Shown here: one piece after another, positions 24,588 to 32,490 of the stretch | How positions within the stretch are numbered: the first letter of the stretch is position 1 | Layout: each line of letters begins with the position of its first letter | Assembly (NCBI GenBank): GCA_017882405.1 | Contig: JADGPO010000052.1 | Span: 1-43,227 of the forward strand | Length of the DNA stretch: 43,227 bases | Origin: Solirubrobacteraceae bacterium | GTDB taxonomy: Bacteria > Actinomycetota > Thermoleophilia > Solirubrobacterales > Solirubrobacteraceae | Direction of reading: 5' to 3' | Made by a program: the position numbers and the translations under genes | Notes under the pieces: generated by a model | Database searches by the model: none | What the model saw: the letters and a program-made list of their open reading frames with translations, nothing else | What the model was told of the DNA's origin: nothing

Positions 24588-24725
24588 GACGATCTGACCG
24601 ACCTCGCAACCGAGCGCCGCGGCGGCCTGCGCCGCCGTGCGCGCCGAATCGGTCAGGGTGACGACCTCGATCGCCAGCCCGTCGGCGGCCAGTCGTGTCT
24701 GCAGTCGCGCGGCGGTGGGGTGCAT
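24588..24725 (-). pseudogene. Truncated YbaK/ProX-type aminoacyl-tRNA deacylase, first 46 residues
   Basis: From ATG 24725 the product reads MHPTAARLQTRLAADGLAIE, then SARTAAQAAAALGCEVGQIV. This is the N-terminus of YbaK/EbsC-type deacylases, in which the next residues should be KSLVF and a further 100 or so residues. Here homology stops abruptly at 24588 and the frame runs antisense into the DUF2236 gene. The remaining four fifths is missing. It looks like a deletion junction between two formerly separate regions. Confidence 0.75.
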
Positions 24726-24751
24726 GGACCAAACCTAATAGCTTGCCGGCG

Positions 24752-25546
24752 GTGACGCGCGTAGCCGTGGTGGGCCACGTCGAATGGGTGGAGTTCGTGC
24801 GGGTGCCGCGTTATCCCGCGCGGGGCGGCCTGGAGGAGGGCGAGCGTGAGTTCGAGGGCGCCGGCGGCGGAGCAGTGGTGGCGGCGGCGGTGCTGGCCGA
24901 GCTGGGCGCCGGGGTCGACTTCTTCTGCGCGGTCGGCGACGACGAGCGCGGGCACGCGGCGGTGGCGCAGCTGCGCGACCGCGGGATCACGGTCCATCCC
25001 GACTGGCGCCGTGAGCCCACGCGCTACGTGTTCACCCTGCTCGACGAAGGCGGCGAGCGCACGATCATCACCGTCGGCGAGCGACTGGCCCCGAGGGGCG
25101 ACGACGACCTCGACTGGGACCTGCTGCGAGACGTGGACGGCGTCTACGTGACGGCCGGCGACCCGGGCGCGATCCGCGCGGCACGGGCCGCGCCGGTGAT
25201 GACGGTCTCACCGCGCGCCGGCGCGCCCGCGGACGGGGTGACGGCCGACGCGACCGTCCTCAGCGCCTCCGACGAACACGAGCGGCGAATGGCCACGCCG
25301 TGGGAGCCGCAGACGCGTCTGATGGTGGCCACCGAGGGCGCTGGGGGCGGTCACTGGTCCGGTGAGTCCGCGGGGCGGTGGGCGGCGGCACCGCTCCCCG
25401 GCGAGCCCCGCGACAGCTACGGCTGCGGCGACTCGTTCGCCGCCGGCCTCACCTTCGGGCTGGCCAGCGGCATGCCGCCCGCCCAGGCGGCCGAGGTGGG
25501 CGCCCGCTGCGGGGCGAGGATGCTCACCCGCGTGGGCGCGCCCTGA
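24752..25546 (+). CDS. PfkB-family (ribokinase-like) carbohydrate or nucleoside kinase
   Basis: 264 residues from GTG 24752, giving MTRVAVVGHVEWVEF; an upstream in-frame extension to 24695 has no homology and enters the YbaK remnant. The Gly-rich substrate motif GAGGGAVVAAAVLAELGAGV and the C-terminal ATP/anion-hole motif DSYGCGDSFAAGLTFGLA (catalytic Asp in GCGD) are both intact. It phosphorylates a sugar or nucleoside. It is shorter than ribokinase (about 300) and only distantly related to the second PfkB gene at 27613. Substrate cannot be assigned. Confidence 0.9.
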   Translation: MTRVAVVGHVEWVEFVRVPRYPARGGLEEGEREFEGAGGGAVVAAAVLAELGAGVDFFCAVGDDERGHAAVAQLRDRGITVHPDWRREPTRYVFTLLDEGGERTIITVGERLAPRGDDDLDWDLLRDVDGVYVTAGDPGAIRAARAAPVMTVSPRAGAPADGVTADATVLSASDEHERRMATPWEPQTRLMVATEGAGGGHWSGESAGRWAAAPLPGEPRDSYGCGDSFAAGLTFGLASGMPPAQAAEVGARCGARMLTRVGAP

Positions 25547-25933
25547 TCAGTTCTCGCGGGGCGCGTAGCGGTGATGGAGCATCAGCGCGTTGCCGTCGGG
25601 GTCGGCAAAGAACGCCATGTGGCAGACACCGGTGTCGAACGTGTCGCCCGAGAAGTTGACGCCCGCCCGCTCCAGTTCTGATCGTGCGGCCTCCATGTCC
25701 TCGACGTGCAGCGCGATCGGGTTGTGGGCAACGTGGTGCTCCATGCCCATCTGCTCGGGATTCATGATCCCGATCGTCAGGTTGCCGGCCTGGAACTCGG
25801 CGAACCCGCGCTCGGGCATGTAGGACCTGCGGGGCAGGCGCAGCGCGTCGCCGTAGAAGGCGACGGCCGCCTCGACGTCGTGTGTCGGCACCGACACGAA
25901 GTCCACCGCGGTCACCAGCTGGTCGTCGGCCAT
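25547..25933 (-). CDS. VOC-superfamily (glyoxalase/bleomycin-resistance fold) protein
   Basis: 128 residues from ATG 25933. The paired beta-alpha-beta-beta-beta modules of the VOC fold are seen: VDFVSVPTHDVEAAVAFYGD, LTIGIMN, PIALHVEDMEAARSELERAG and HMAFFADPDGNALMLHHRY. The metal ligands of true glyoxalases are only partly present, so it may be a dioxygenase-like or binding protein. It is divergent from the YCII/sigma pair by 111 bases; VOC and YCII proteins often accompany ECF42 sigma factors. It abuts the kinase at 25546 stop to stop. Confidence 0.88.
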   Translation of the reverse strand: MADDQLVTAVDFVSVPTHDVEAAVAFYGDALRLPRRSYMPERGFAEFQAGNLTIGIMNPEQMGMEHHVAHNPIALHVEDMEAARSELERAGVNFSGDTFDTGVCHMAFFADPDGNALMLHHRYAPREN

Positions 25934-26044
25934 CTCCGCTCCCTTGCATTCGGTTGTCCAGAGGCCGAGGCTACTCGCCTGTCCCCCTTTGCGCGCGCCG
26001 ATCGTCTATTGGTCGTAAACCCTGTTTTCCGAGAGGAGCACCAC

Positions 26045-26386
26045 ATGAAGTACGCCCTGCTGATCTACTCCAAGCCCGGTTCCCACGAGTCGCTGTCGGC
26101 GACCGACTACGCCGCAGTGCGCGACGAGTACATGACCATCAGCGCCGCACCCGGCGTCGTGGGCGGCGCGCAGCTGCAGCCGATCGAGACGGCCACCACC
26201 GTGCGCTCCAACGGTGGCGGCGAGACGCTGGTCACCGACGGGCCGTTCGCCGACACCAAGGAGGTGTTCGGCGGCTATTTCATCCTCGAGGCCGACGACC
26301 TTGACGCCGCGACGGCGATGGCCGCCCGGATCCCGGCGGTGCGCCTGGGCGGCTCGGTCGAGGTCCGCCCGGTCGTCGAGATGTGA
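26045..26386 (+). CDS. YCII-related (DGPF) protein
   Basis: 113 residues from ATG 26045, with GAGAGGAG 6 bases upstream. MKYALLIYSKPGSHESL at the start, ETLVTDGPFADTKEVFGGYFILE in the middle and a C-terminal VEVRPVVEM are the standard features of DGPF/YCII proteins. The fold resembles muconolactone isomerase, and some members are dehalogenase-like enzymes. The TTG of the sigma factor follows 6 bases after the stop, so the two are certainly co-transcribed. The DGPF-ECF42 pairing is widespread and its physiological role is still poorly defined. Confidence 0.93.
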   Translation: MKYALLIYSKPGSHESLSATDYAAVRDEYMTISAAPGVVGGAQLQPIETATTVRSNGGGETLVTDGPFADTKEVFGGYFILEADDLDAATAMAARIPAVRLGGSVEVRPVVEM

Positions 26387-26392
26387 GCGACG

Positions 26393-27601
26393 TTGCTGGA
26401 GCGCGTCTTCCACGAGCAATGGGGGCGCGTGCTCGCCTCGCTGGTGGGCTTCCTCGGCGACTTCGAGCTCGCCGAGGAAGCGGCCGCCGAGGCGTTCGCG
26501 GCGGCCGTCGAGCGCTGGCCGCGCGACGGCCAGCCCGCGAACCCGGCCGGCTGGCTGATCGCCACCGGGCGCCACCGCGCGATCGACCGGCTGCGGCGCG
26601 AGCGCACCCTGGCCGCCAAGACGCGTCTGCTCGCCGACAGCGCGCCCACCGTGGTGGAGGACGAAGTGTTCGATGATGCCGGGGCGATCGAGGATGAGCG
26701 CCTTGAGCTCTTGTTCTGCTGCTGTCACCCGGCGCTGGCGATCGACGCCCAGGTGGCGCTCACCCTGCGGGCGCTCGGAGGGCTGAGCACCGAGGAGATC
26801 GCGCGCGCCTTCCTGGTCGAGCCGGAGACGATGAAGCGGCGGCTGTCGCGCGCCAAGACGAAGATCAAGCTCGCCGGGATCCCGTTCGCCGTCCCGTCGG
26901 ACCGCCTGCTCCCCGAGCGGCTGGCGGCCGTGCTGGCGATCGTCTACCTGATCTTCAACGAGGGCTACGGCGGGCGCATCGAGCTGGCCGGCGAGGCGCT
27001 GCGGTTGGGCCGCCTGCTGTGTGAGCTGATGCCCGACGAGCCCGAGGCTTACGGCCTCTTGGCGCTGATGCTGCTGCACGACGCCCGCCGCCGGGCTCGC
27101 TTCGCCGACGGCGAGCTGGTCCGGCTGGCCGAGCAGGACCGGTCGCTGTGGGACGACGCGCAGCTGGAAGCCGGACGGACCGCGCTGCAGCGGGCGCTCG
27201 CGCTGCGCGGCCGGGGGTCGTATGTGCTGCAGGCGGCGATCGCCGCGCTGCAGACCGACGACCCGCCCGACTGGAATGAGATCGCCGCGCTGTACTCCGA
27301 GCTGGCCGTGCTTACCGGCTCGCCCGTGGTGGCCCTGAACCGGGCCGTCGCGATCGCCGAGGCGGGCGCGCCGGCGGCGGCACTCGAGCTGGCGGACGGG
27401 CTGGGGGCAGAGCTCGAGTCCTATCGGTACCTGCACTCCACGCGGGCCGAGCTCCTGCGGCGGCTGGGACGGGGCGACGAGGCGGCGGCGGCCTACCGCC
27501 GGGCGCTGTCGCTCACCCCGGGCGACGTGGAGCGGCGCTTCCTGGAGCGACAGCTGGCCGAGCTCCCGGGGCGTGAAACGGCGGGCGGCGCCGCCGGTTA
27601 G
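26393..27601 (+). CDS. ECF42-type RNA polymerase sigma factor with long C-terminal helical extension
   Basis: 402 residues from TTG 26393. Sigma region 2 at about 1-75 (LVGFLGDFELAEEAAAEAF, NPAGWLIATGRHRAIDRLRR). Region 4 at about 105-155 (ALGGLSTEEIARAFLVEPET), followed by about 240 residues of TPR-like helices containing YLIFNEGYGG, GRLLCELMPDEPEAYGLLAL and PVVALNRAVAIAEAGAPAA. These are the diagnostic features of ECF42. Its C-terminal extension is needed for activity in the studied cases, and there is no anti-sigma factor. Co-transcribed with the YCII gene, its usual target. Confidence 0.94.
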   Translation: MLERVFHEQWGRVLASLVGFLGDFELAEEAAAEAFAAAVERWPRDGQPANPAGWLIATGRHRAIDRLRRERTLAAKTRLLADSAPTVVEDEVFDDAGAIEDERLELLFCCCHPALAIDAQVALTLRALGGLSTEEIARAFLVEPETMKRRLSRAKTKIKLAGIPFAVPSDRLLPERLAAVLAIVYLIFNEGYGGRIELAGEALRLGRLLCELMPDEPEAYGLLALMLLHDARRRARFADGELVRLAEQDRSLWDDAQLEAGRTALQRALALRGRGSYVLQAAIAALQTDDPPDWNEIAALYSELAVLTGSPVVALNRAVAIAEAGAPAAALELADGLGAELESYRYLHSTRAELLRRLGRGDEAAAAYRRALSLTPGDVERRFLERQLAELPGRETAGGAAG

Positions 27602-27612
27602 ATTTCGCGCTC

Positions 27613-28488
27613 GTGAGCAGCGGCTCGGTCGTGGTGGTGGGCTCGATCAACGAGGACGTCGTGCTGCTCGTGTCCCGAGCGCCGCAGCCCGGCGAGACGC
27701 TGACCGCCGAGCGGACGACGCGGCGGGCGGGCGGCAAGGGCGCCAATCAGGCGGTGGCGGCCGCCCGCGCCGGAGCGGGGGTGCGGATGATCGGGCGGGT
27801 CGGCGAGGACGCCACGGGCGAGCGCATGCTGGAGGACCTGCGGCGCGAGGGAGTGGACACCGCGGCGGTCAGGGCGCTGTCCGGAGTGGCCACCGGCACC
27901 GCGTACATCACGGTGACCGCCGACGGCGAGAACACGATCGTGGTGGAGCCCGGAGCCAATGCGCGCCTGTCAGGCGACGACGTGGCGGCCCACCGCGACG
28001 CGCTGGCCGGCGCGGCGGTGATGCTGGCCCAGCTGGAGGTGCCGGTGGACACGGTGGCGGCCGCCGTGCGCGAGGCGCGCGACGCCGGCGTGCGACCGGT
28101 GGTCACCCTGGCTCCGGCGCAGAACGTCCCGACCGAGCTGCTGGCCGGACTAGATCCACTGCTGGTCAACGAGCACGAGGCCGGCTTCCTGCTCGGCGTC
28201 GACGACGTGGGCGACGACGTGCCGGGAGGTGCCCGGCGGCTGCTCGACCTGGGACCGAAGTCGGTCGTGATCACGCTCGGCCCGCGGGGGGCGGTACTCG
28301 CCGACTCAGACGGGGTGCAGCAGCTTCCGGCGCCGGCGGTCGACGAGGTGGTCGACACGACCGGCGCGGGCGACGCGTTCGCGGGCGTGCTGGCCAGCGC
28401 CCTGGCCCGCGGGGCATCGCTGCCTGACGCGGTGCAGGCCGGGTTGGCGGCCGGTGCCGAGTCGGTCGGGCGCGCCGGCGCTCGCTGA
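27613..28488 (+). CDS. rbsK: Ribokinase
   Basis: 291 residues from GTG 27613. VVVVGSINEDVVL at the N-terminus, the substrate motif RRAGGKGANQAVAAARAGA, NTIVVEPGAN and the C-terminal DTTGAGDAFAGVLA with catalytic Asp follow ribokinase closely. LLVNEHEAG and VVITLGPRGAV are also present. It phosphorylates D-ribose to ribose 5-phosphate. No ribose transporter or regulator is adjacent, so another pentose or nucleoside is possible. It begins 11 bases after the sigma factor stop, and may be read through from that operon. Confidence 0.88.
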   Translation: MSSGSVVVVGSINEDVVLLVSRAPQPGETLTAERTTRRAGGKGANQAVAAARAGAGVRMIGRVGEDATGERMLEDLRREGVDTAAVRALSGVATGTAYITVTADGENTIVVEPGANARLSGDDVAAHRDALAGAAVMLAQLEVPVDTVAAAVREARDAGVRPVVTLAPAQNVPTELLAGLDPLLVNEHEAGFLLGVDDVGDDVPGGARRLLDLGPKSVVITLGPRGAVLADSDGVQQLPAPAVDEVVDTTGAGDAFAGVLASALARGASLPDAVQAGLAAGAESVGRAGAR

Positions 28489-28556
28489 CCTCGGTCATCG
28501 GCAAGAAAGTGTGGCTGAGGTTTGCCGTCTCCCCTCAGGACGCCGCAGACAGGCGC

Positions 28557-28970
28557 TCAGTCGACCGAGCCCGCTGGCACGACCCACTCGCAGGCCTGCC
28601 CCGTGATCGCGGCGATACGGTCAAAGTCGGCGTCGTAGTGCAGAACGGTGAGGCCGCGAGCTTCGGCGGCAGCTGCGATCAGCAAATCAGGGATCTTCCG
28701 GCCTCGCTGGTGCTTGGCGGCGAGCAATCGCTGTACCTGGCGGGCGCGCAGGATGTGGTCGGCGGTGGTTGGTATGAGCTCGAAGATCTCGAGCGCCGCG
28801 GTCAGCCCGTCCCACTCCGTGGCGGTGCGCGCCGAGTAGCCGGCTTCGAGGTCGCTTATTCCGGCGCGCCCCAGTTGACCGCGCTCCGTGCGAGGCTGAA
28901 TCGCTTCACGTACCGTTGCCCGGCCCAGGCGAGTCAGCACGCTGGTGTCGACCACGTGGGTCAGCGCCAT
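28557..28970 (-). CDS. PIN-domain toxin (VapC-type) without a recognisable antitoxin
   Basis: 137 residues from ATG 28970. PIN acidic residues: Asp8 in VVDTSVLTRLG, Glu in AGISDLEAGYS, Asp in KIPDLLIAAAA and Asp in HYDADFDRIA. The catalytic set is complete. The 88 bases between its start and the dinB stop do not encode an intact VapB/Phd protein: one overlapping frame ends at 28961 but has no ATG, GTG or TTG. It is either orphaned, partnered in trans, or has lost its antitoxin by deletion next to dinB. Confidence 0.87.
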   Translation of the reverse strand: MALTHVVDTSVLTRLGRATVREAIQPRTERGQLGRAGISDLEAGYSARTATEWDGLTAALEIFELIPTTADHILRARQVQRLLAAKHQRGRKIPDLLIAAAAEARGLTVLHYDADFDRIAAITGQACEWVVPAGSVD

Positions 28971-29058
28971 GCGTGCTCGCGCGGAGAAAGATCGGCGCGA
29001 GCCAGGACGTCCAGTTGTTGTTGGACCTCAACGCGGTGAGGTTCTCGTCTTCCGCGCG

Positions 29059-30249
29059 CTAATCGGGCAGCAGCGGCACCCAGTCCCCCTGGTCGCGGCC
29101 CACCAGCGCGCCGCGGGAGATCGCGCTCGTGCCGAAGCGCTCACGCAGCGCGTCGAGCGTCTCGTCCAGCCCCGAGGTGCGGTCGAACGGCAGCGCCAGC
29201 TGGATCGCGCCCTGGTCGCACAGGTTGGTCAGCGAGATCCCGATCAGCGTCAGGCCCCGGCGCGCGATCAGCTCCGCCGACGCCGCCAGCAGGCCACGGG
29301 CGATCGCCAGCAGCGTCGCCGTGCGCGAGGTCGCCTCGGCGATCGTGTGCGAGCGCGTCGCCCGCGCGTAGTCGTCGAAGCGCAGGCGCAGCACCACCGT
29401 CCGGCACGCCCGCCGCGCGGCCCGCAGCCGCCGGGCCACCCGGTCGACCAGCGTCATCAGCGCCTCCTGTATCTCGTTGGGCGCGCGGGCCCGCCGCCCG
29501 AGCGCCCGCTGGGCCCCGATCGACCGCCGGCGCCGGCGCGCCCGTACCCGGCGCGGATCCAGGTTGTGCGCCAGGGCATGCAGCTGGCGTCCCGATGCCC
29601 GCCCCAGCAGCTCGATCAGCACCGACTGATCCAGCCGCGCCACCTGGCCGACCGTGGTCAGGCCGTGCTCGTGCAGCTTGGCCGCCGTCACCCGCCCCAC
29701 CCCCCACAGCCGCGTCACCGGCAGCGGATGCAGGAATGACAGCTCGCTCCCGGCCGGGATCAGCAGCAGCCCGTCGGGCTTGGCCACCCCGCTGGCCACC
29801 TTGGCCAGGAACTTCGTGGCCGCGACACCCACGGTGATCACCAGCCCCACCTCCTCGCGCACCTCCCGCCGCAACCGCGCGGCGATCTGTATCGGCGTCC
29901 CCAAGATGTGCCCGAGACCGCGCACGTCGAGAAACGCCTCGTCGATCGACAGCGCCTCCACCAGCGGCGAGGTTCGCTTGAAGATCTCGAACACCGCCTT
30001 GCTCGCCTCCGAGTAGGCCTCCATCCGCGCCGGCACAACCGCCGCGTCGGGACACAGCGCCAGGGCCCGGCGGCCGCCCATCGCCGTGCGCACCCCGCGC
30101 GCCTTGGCCTCGTAGCTGGCGGCCAGCACCACGCCGCCGCCCACGATCACCGGCCGTCCTCGCAGCGACGGATCGTCGCGCTGCTCCACCGAGGCATAGA
30201 AGGCATCGAGGTCAGCGTGCAGGATGGTCGGCTGATCTGACACGAACAT
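29059..30249 (-). CDS. dinB: DNA polymerase IV (Y-family translesion polymerase)
   Basis: 396 residues. I chose ATG 30249 because it gives MFVSDQPTILHADLDAFYAS, the normal DinB start; the frame is open further up but is antisense to the serine hydrolase gene. Catalytic residues: Asp13 in HADLDAFYASVEQ, and SIDEA with Asp103 and Glu104. The helix-hairpin-helix region is around residue 190 (LWGVGRVTAAKLHEHGL). IQLALPFD near residue 350 looks like a sliding-clamp-binding motif. It copies past damaged bases with low fidelity. A perfect SOS box (30243-30256) covers the start codon, so LexA probably controls it. Confidence 0.95.
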   Translation of the reverse strand: MFVSDQPTILHADLDAFYASVEQRDDPSLRGRPVIVGGGVVLAASYEAKARGVRTAMGGRRALALCPDAAVVPARMEAYSEASKAVFEIFKRTSPLVEALSIDEAFLDVRGLGHILGTPIQIAARLRREVREEVGLVITVGVAATKFLAKVASGVAKPDGLLLIPAGSELSFLHPLPVTRLWGVGRVTAAKLHEHGLTTVGQVARLDQSVLIELLGRASGRQLHALAHNLDPRRVRARRRRRSIGAQRALGRRARAPNEIQEALMTLVDRVARRLRAARRACRTVVLRLRFDDYARATRSHTIAEATSRTATLLAIARGLLAASAELIARRGLTLIGISLTNLCDQGAIQLALPFDRTSGLDETLDALRERFGTSAISRGALVGRDQGDWVPLLPD

Positions 30250-30256
30250 ACGTTCG
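30243..30256. promoter_or_regulatory. LexA (SOS) box overlapping the dinB start codon
   Basis: CGAACATACGTTCG, a perfect match to the Gram-positive and actinobacterial LexA consensus CGAAC-N4-GTTCG. The dinB ATG (30249-30247) lies inside it, and the divergent gene at 30310 starts 53 bases away. Confidence 0.8.
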
Positions 30257-30309
30257 CACAGGGGCCGGACGATCTGCGCCAGAGCAGTTCCCTTTAGGGT
30301 TGGCCGGCC

Positions 30310-31632
30310 ATGAGACTCCCCGCCCTGCCGCAGATTCCGGGAATCCCCGATCCCCTGCGCCGAATCCGGCTGCCCTCCGATCTGGATTCCGTCACGTCGG
30401 TGGGCCCCGAGGAGGACGCCGGCGCGCTGGGCGCGGACTCCGTGGAGCGGATCTGGCGCGCCGCCGTGGGCGTGTATCGCAGCGGCGTGCACCCCGCGGT
30501 GCAGGTCTGCGTGCGCCACCAGGGAGCGGTGGTCCTCAACCGGGCGATCGGCCACGCCCGCGGCCACGGCCCGCGCGAGCCGAGCGACGCGCAGCCGGTC
30601 ACCGCCACCCCGGACACGCCGATGGTGATCTATTCCGGGGCCAAGGCGATCACCGCCACGGTGGTGCACAAGCTGCACGAGCGCGGCGTGCTGGACATCG
30701 GCGACCCGGTGGCCGCGTATATCCCGGGCTATGACCGTCACGGCAAGGGCGCGATCACGATCGCCCACGTGCTCGCCCACCGGGCGGGCGTGCCCAACCT
30801 GGTGCGCGAGGCGCTCGACCTCCGCCGTGTGTCCGACTCCGAGTTCATCGTGCAGACGCTGATCGACGCCAAGCCGTCGACCAGGGCCGGGCGGGCACTC
30901 GCCTACCACGCCGTGTCCGGCGGCTTCATCCTCGGCGAGGTCGTCCGGCGGGCCACCGGACGGGACATCCGCGAGGTGCTCGCCCAGGAGATCCTCCGTC
31001 CGCTGGGCTTTCGCTGGACCAACTACGGCGTCGCCGAGGCCGACCTGCACGCCGTGGCGCTGAACTATGTGACCGGCCCGCCGACGGCTCCGCCGTTCTC
31101 GCAGCTGCTCACGCGGGCGCTCGGCCTGGGGCTCGACGACCTCGTCCAGGCCAGCAACGACCGGCGCTTTCTGACCGCGATCGTCCCGTCGGGGAACGTC
31201 GTGACGACGGCGTTCGAGCTATCGCGCTTCTACGAGCTGCTGCGCCGCGGCGGCGAGCTGGACGGCGTCCGGGTGCTCAAGCCGCACACGATCCGCCGCG
31301 CGCTGACCCAGCAGTCGCACATGGAGGTCGACCTGTCGCTGGGCTTCCCCACGCGGTTCGGGTACGGCTACATGCTGGGCTCGCGGCTGCTCGGCCTGTA
31401 CGGACGCGACACGCAGCACGCCTTCGGCCATCTGGGCTTCACCAACATCACCTCCTGGGCCGATCCCCAGCGGGCGCTGGCCTGTGCGGTGATCACCACC
31501 GGCAAGCCGATCCTGTACCCCGAGCTGCCGCGCTTCTACGGGCTGATGCAGCGGATCACCGCGACGATGCCGCGGGTTCCAGGTGGTGAGATGGCCGTCT
31601 GGGATCCGATAGCCGGGCGTCCCGCGGTTTAG
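30310..31632 (+). CDS. Serine hydrolase of the beta-lactamase/esterase (EstB/AmpC-fold) family
   Basis: 440 residues from ATG 30310. Motif I SGAK places the nucleophile Ser109 and Lys112. IAHVLAHRAGVPNL, AYHAVSGGFILGEVVRRATG with the conserved Tyr, and GHLGFTN near 375 (HxG in place of KTG) follow class C beta-lactamase-like esterases and D-peptidases. No signal peptide, so it is probably a cytoplasmic or lipid-associated esterase rather than a secreted resistance enzyme. Divergent from dinB across 60 bases that hold the SOS box, so it may be affected by LexA. Overlaps the convergent AbiEi-type gene by 4 bases. Confidence 0.88.
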   Translation: MRLPALPQIPGIPDPLRRIRLPSDLDSVTSVGPEEDAGALGADSVERIWRAAVGVYRSGVHPAVQVCVRHQGAVVLNRAIGHARGHGPREPSDAQPVTATPDTPMVIYSGAKAITATVVHKLHERGVLDIGDPVAAYIPGYDRHGKGAITIAHVLAHRAGVPNLVREALDLRRVSDSEFIVQTLIDAKPSTRAGRALAYHAVSGGFILGEVVRRATGRDIREVLAQEILRPLGFRWTNYGVAEADLHAVALNYVTGPPTAPPFSQLLTRALGLGLDDLVQASNDRRFLTAIVPSGNVVTTAFELSRFYELLRRGGELDGVRVLKPHTIRRALTQQSHMEVDLSLGFPTRFGYGYMLGSRLLGLYGRDTQHAFGHLGFTNITSWADPQRALACAVITTGKPILYPELPRFYGLMQRITATMPRVPGGEMAVWDPIAGRPAV

Positions 31633-32486
31633 CGGCTGAGGGTCCTTCTGAGTCGCTCGGCCTCCGCTTTGGTCAGGCGGTCTTCGGTGACTCGAACCGT
31701 CGGGTAGCCGAAAGACAGGTGGTGGGCGTCACGGTCGCGGTCTGCGAGCCACTGCGGGTGGCCTTTGTGGTACTCCCAGGAGTCCAGTTCGACGATGGTT
31801 TTGTGGTCGGGGAATAGCGCGTCGACCTCATAGCCGTTGATGTGGGTGTTGAGGATGGGGATCGGGAGTCCGTGCTTTGTCAGCCACGGGATGAGGATGT
31901 CCTCGAGGCCTGAGCGGGTGGGGTTCTGCTGGGGGTCCACAAGTGCTTGTAGGCGAGGGCATCGAAGGAGGAGCCGGGAGAGGGCGGTGGGTTTGACGTG
32001 ACCGGCGCGGCGGGCGTCCTGGGTGGCGCGGGTGAGCTGCTTGTCGGTGAGACGGGGTGCGATGTCGAAGATCGCCCGGGCGGCGCTGACGGTGGGAATG
32101 TTCAGCTCGATGCGGATGTCGTCGCGGGTCAGGGTGCTCGAGCGATGGGTGTGGATGTTGGGGCGGCGGCGGTACTCCGGCGCGGTGACCTCGGGGATGG
32201 GCGGCCATCTGCGCATGCCCCAGAGGGCAGCGGCGGAGTCATGGCTGAGAAGCGCACCGGCGCCGCACGCCAGAACAGCGGCCATGGCGCGCGCGACCGG
32301 CTCGACCCGGCGGTACCCGATCGCGTAGACCCCGGCGTGCACCCGGACCAGCTCTTCGGTCCGAACGCGGTACTTGATTGCATCATTGCCGAGGCCGAGC
32401 TCCTGCAGCTGGCGGCGGGTGATGTGACCGTGCTGCCGCTCAGCAACGCGCGCGATCAGGGTGGATATCGGCCCCTTATCGCGCAC
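31629..32486 (-). CDS. AbiEi-like winged-helix protein with DUF559 nuclease-like domain
   Basis: 285 residues. Residues 8-60 match the AbiEi-type antitoxin N-terminal domain (RQHGHITRRQLQELGLGNDA, HAGVYAIGYRR). LLSHDSAAALWGM and TRDDIRIELNIPTVS are typical of the middle part. The C-terminal 100 residues carry a DUF559/Vsr-like endonuclease fold, with YEVDALFPDHKTIVELDSWEYH holding the usual Asp, Glu and Lys. Such single-gene fusions are very common in actinobacteria and are suspected of phage-defence or toxin-antitoxin roles; no AbiEii nucleotidyltransferase lies next door. GC is lower than in the neighbouring genes, which suggests acquisition. Confidence 0.82.
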   Translation of the reverse strand: MRDKGPISTLIARVAERQHGHITRRQLQELGLGNDAIKYRVRTEELVRVHAGVYAIGYRRVEPVARAMAAVLACGAGALLSHDSAAALWGMRRWPPIPEVTAPEYRRRPNIHTHRSSTLTRDDIRIELNIPTVSAARAIFDIAPRLTDKQLTRATQDARRAGHVKPTALSRLLLRCPRLQALVDPQQNPTRSGLEDILIPWLTKHGLPIPILNTHINGYEVDALFPDHKTIVELDSWEYHKGHPQWLADRDRDAHHLSFGYPTVRVTEDRLTKAEAERLRRTLSR

Positions 32487-32490
32487 ACCA

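Noticed and set aside
26006..27436. 476-residue open frame on the minus strand
   Set aside because: Antisense to the YCII and ECF42 genes, both of which have clear family motifs.
28961..29140. Possible antitoxin frame overlapping the PIN toxin start
   Set aside because: The frame is open but has no ATG, GTG or TTG, and most of it lies inside dinB in another frame.
30250..31050. Upstream extension of the dinB frame
   Set aside because: It lies antisense to the serine hydrolase. DinB homology begins at the ATG at 30249.
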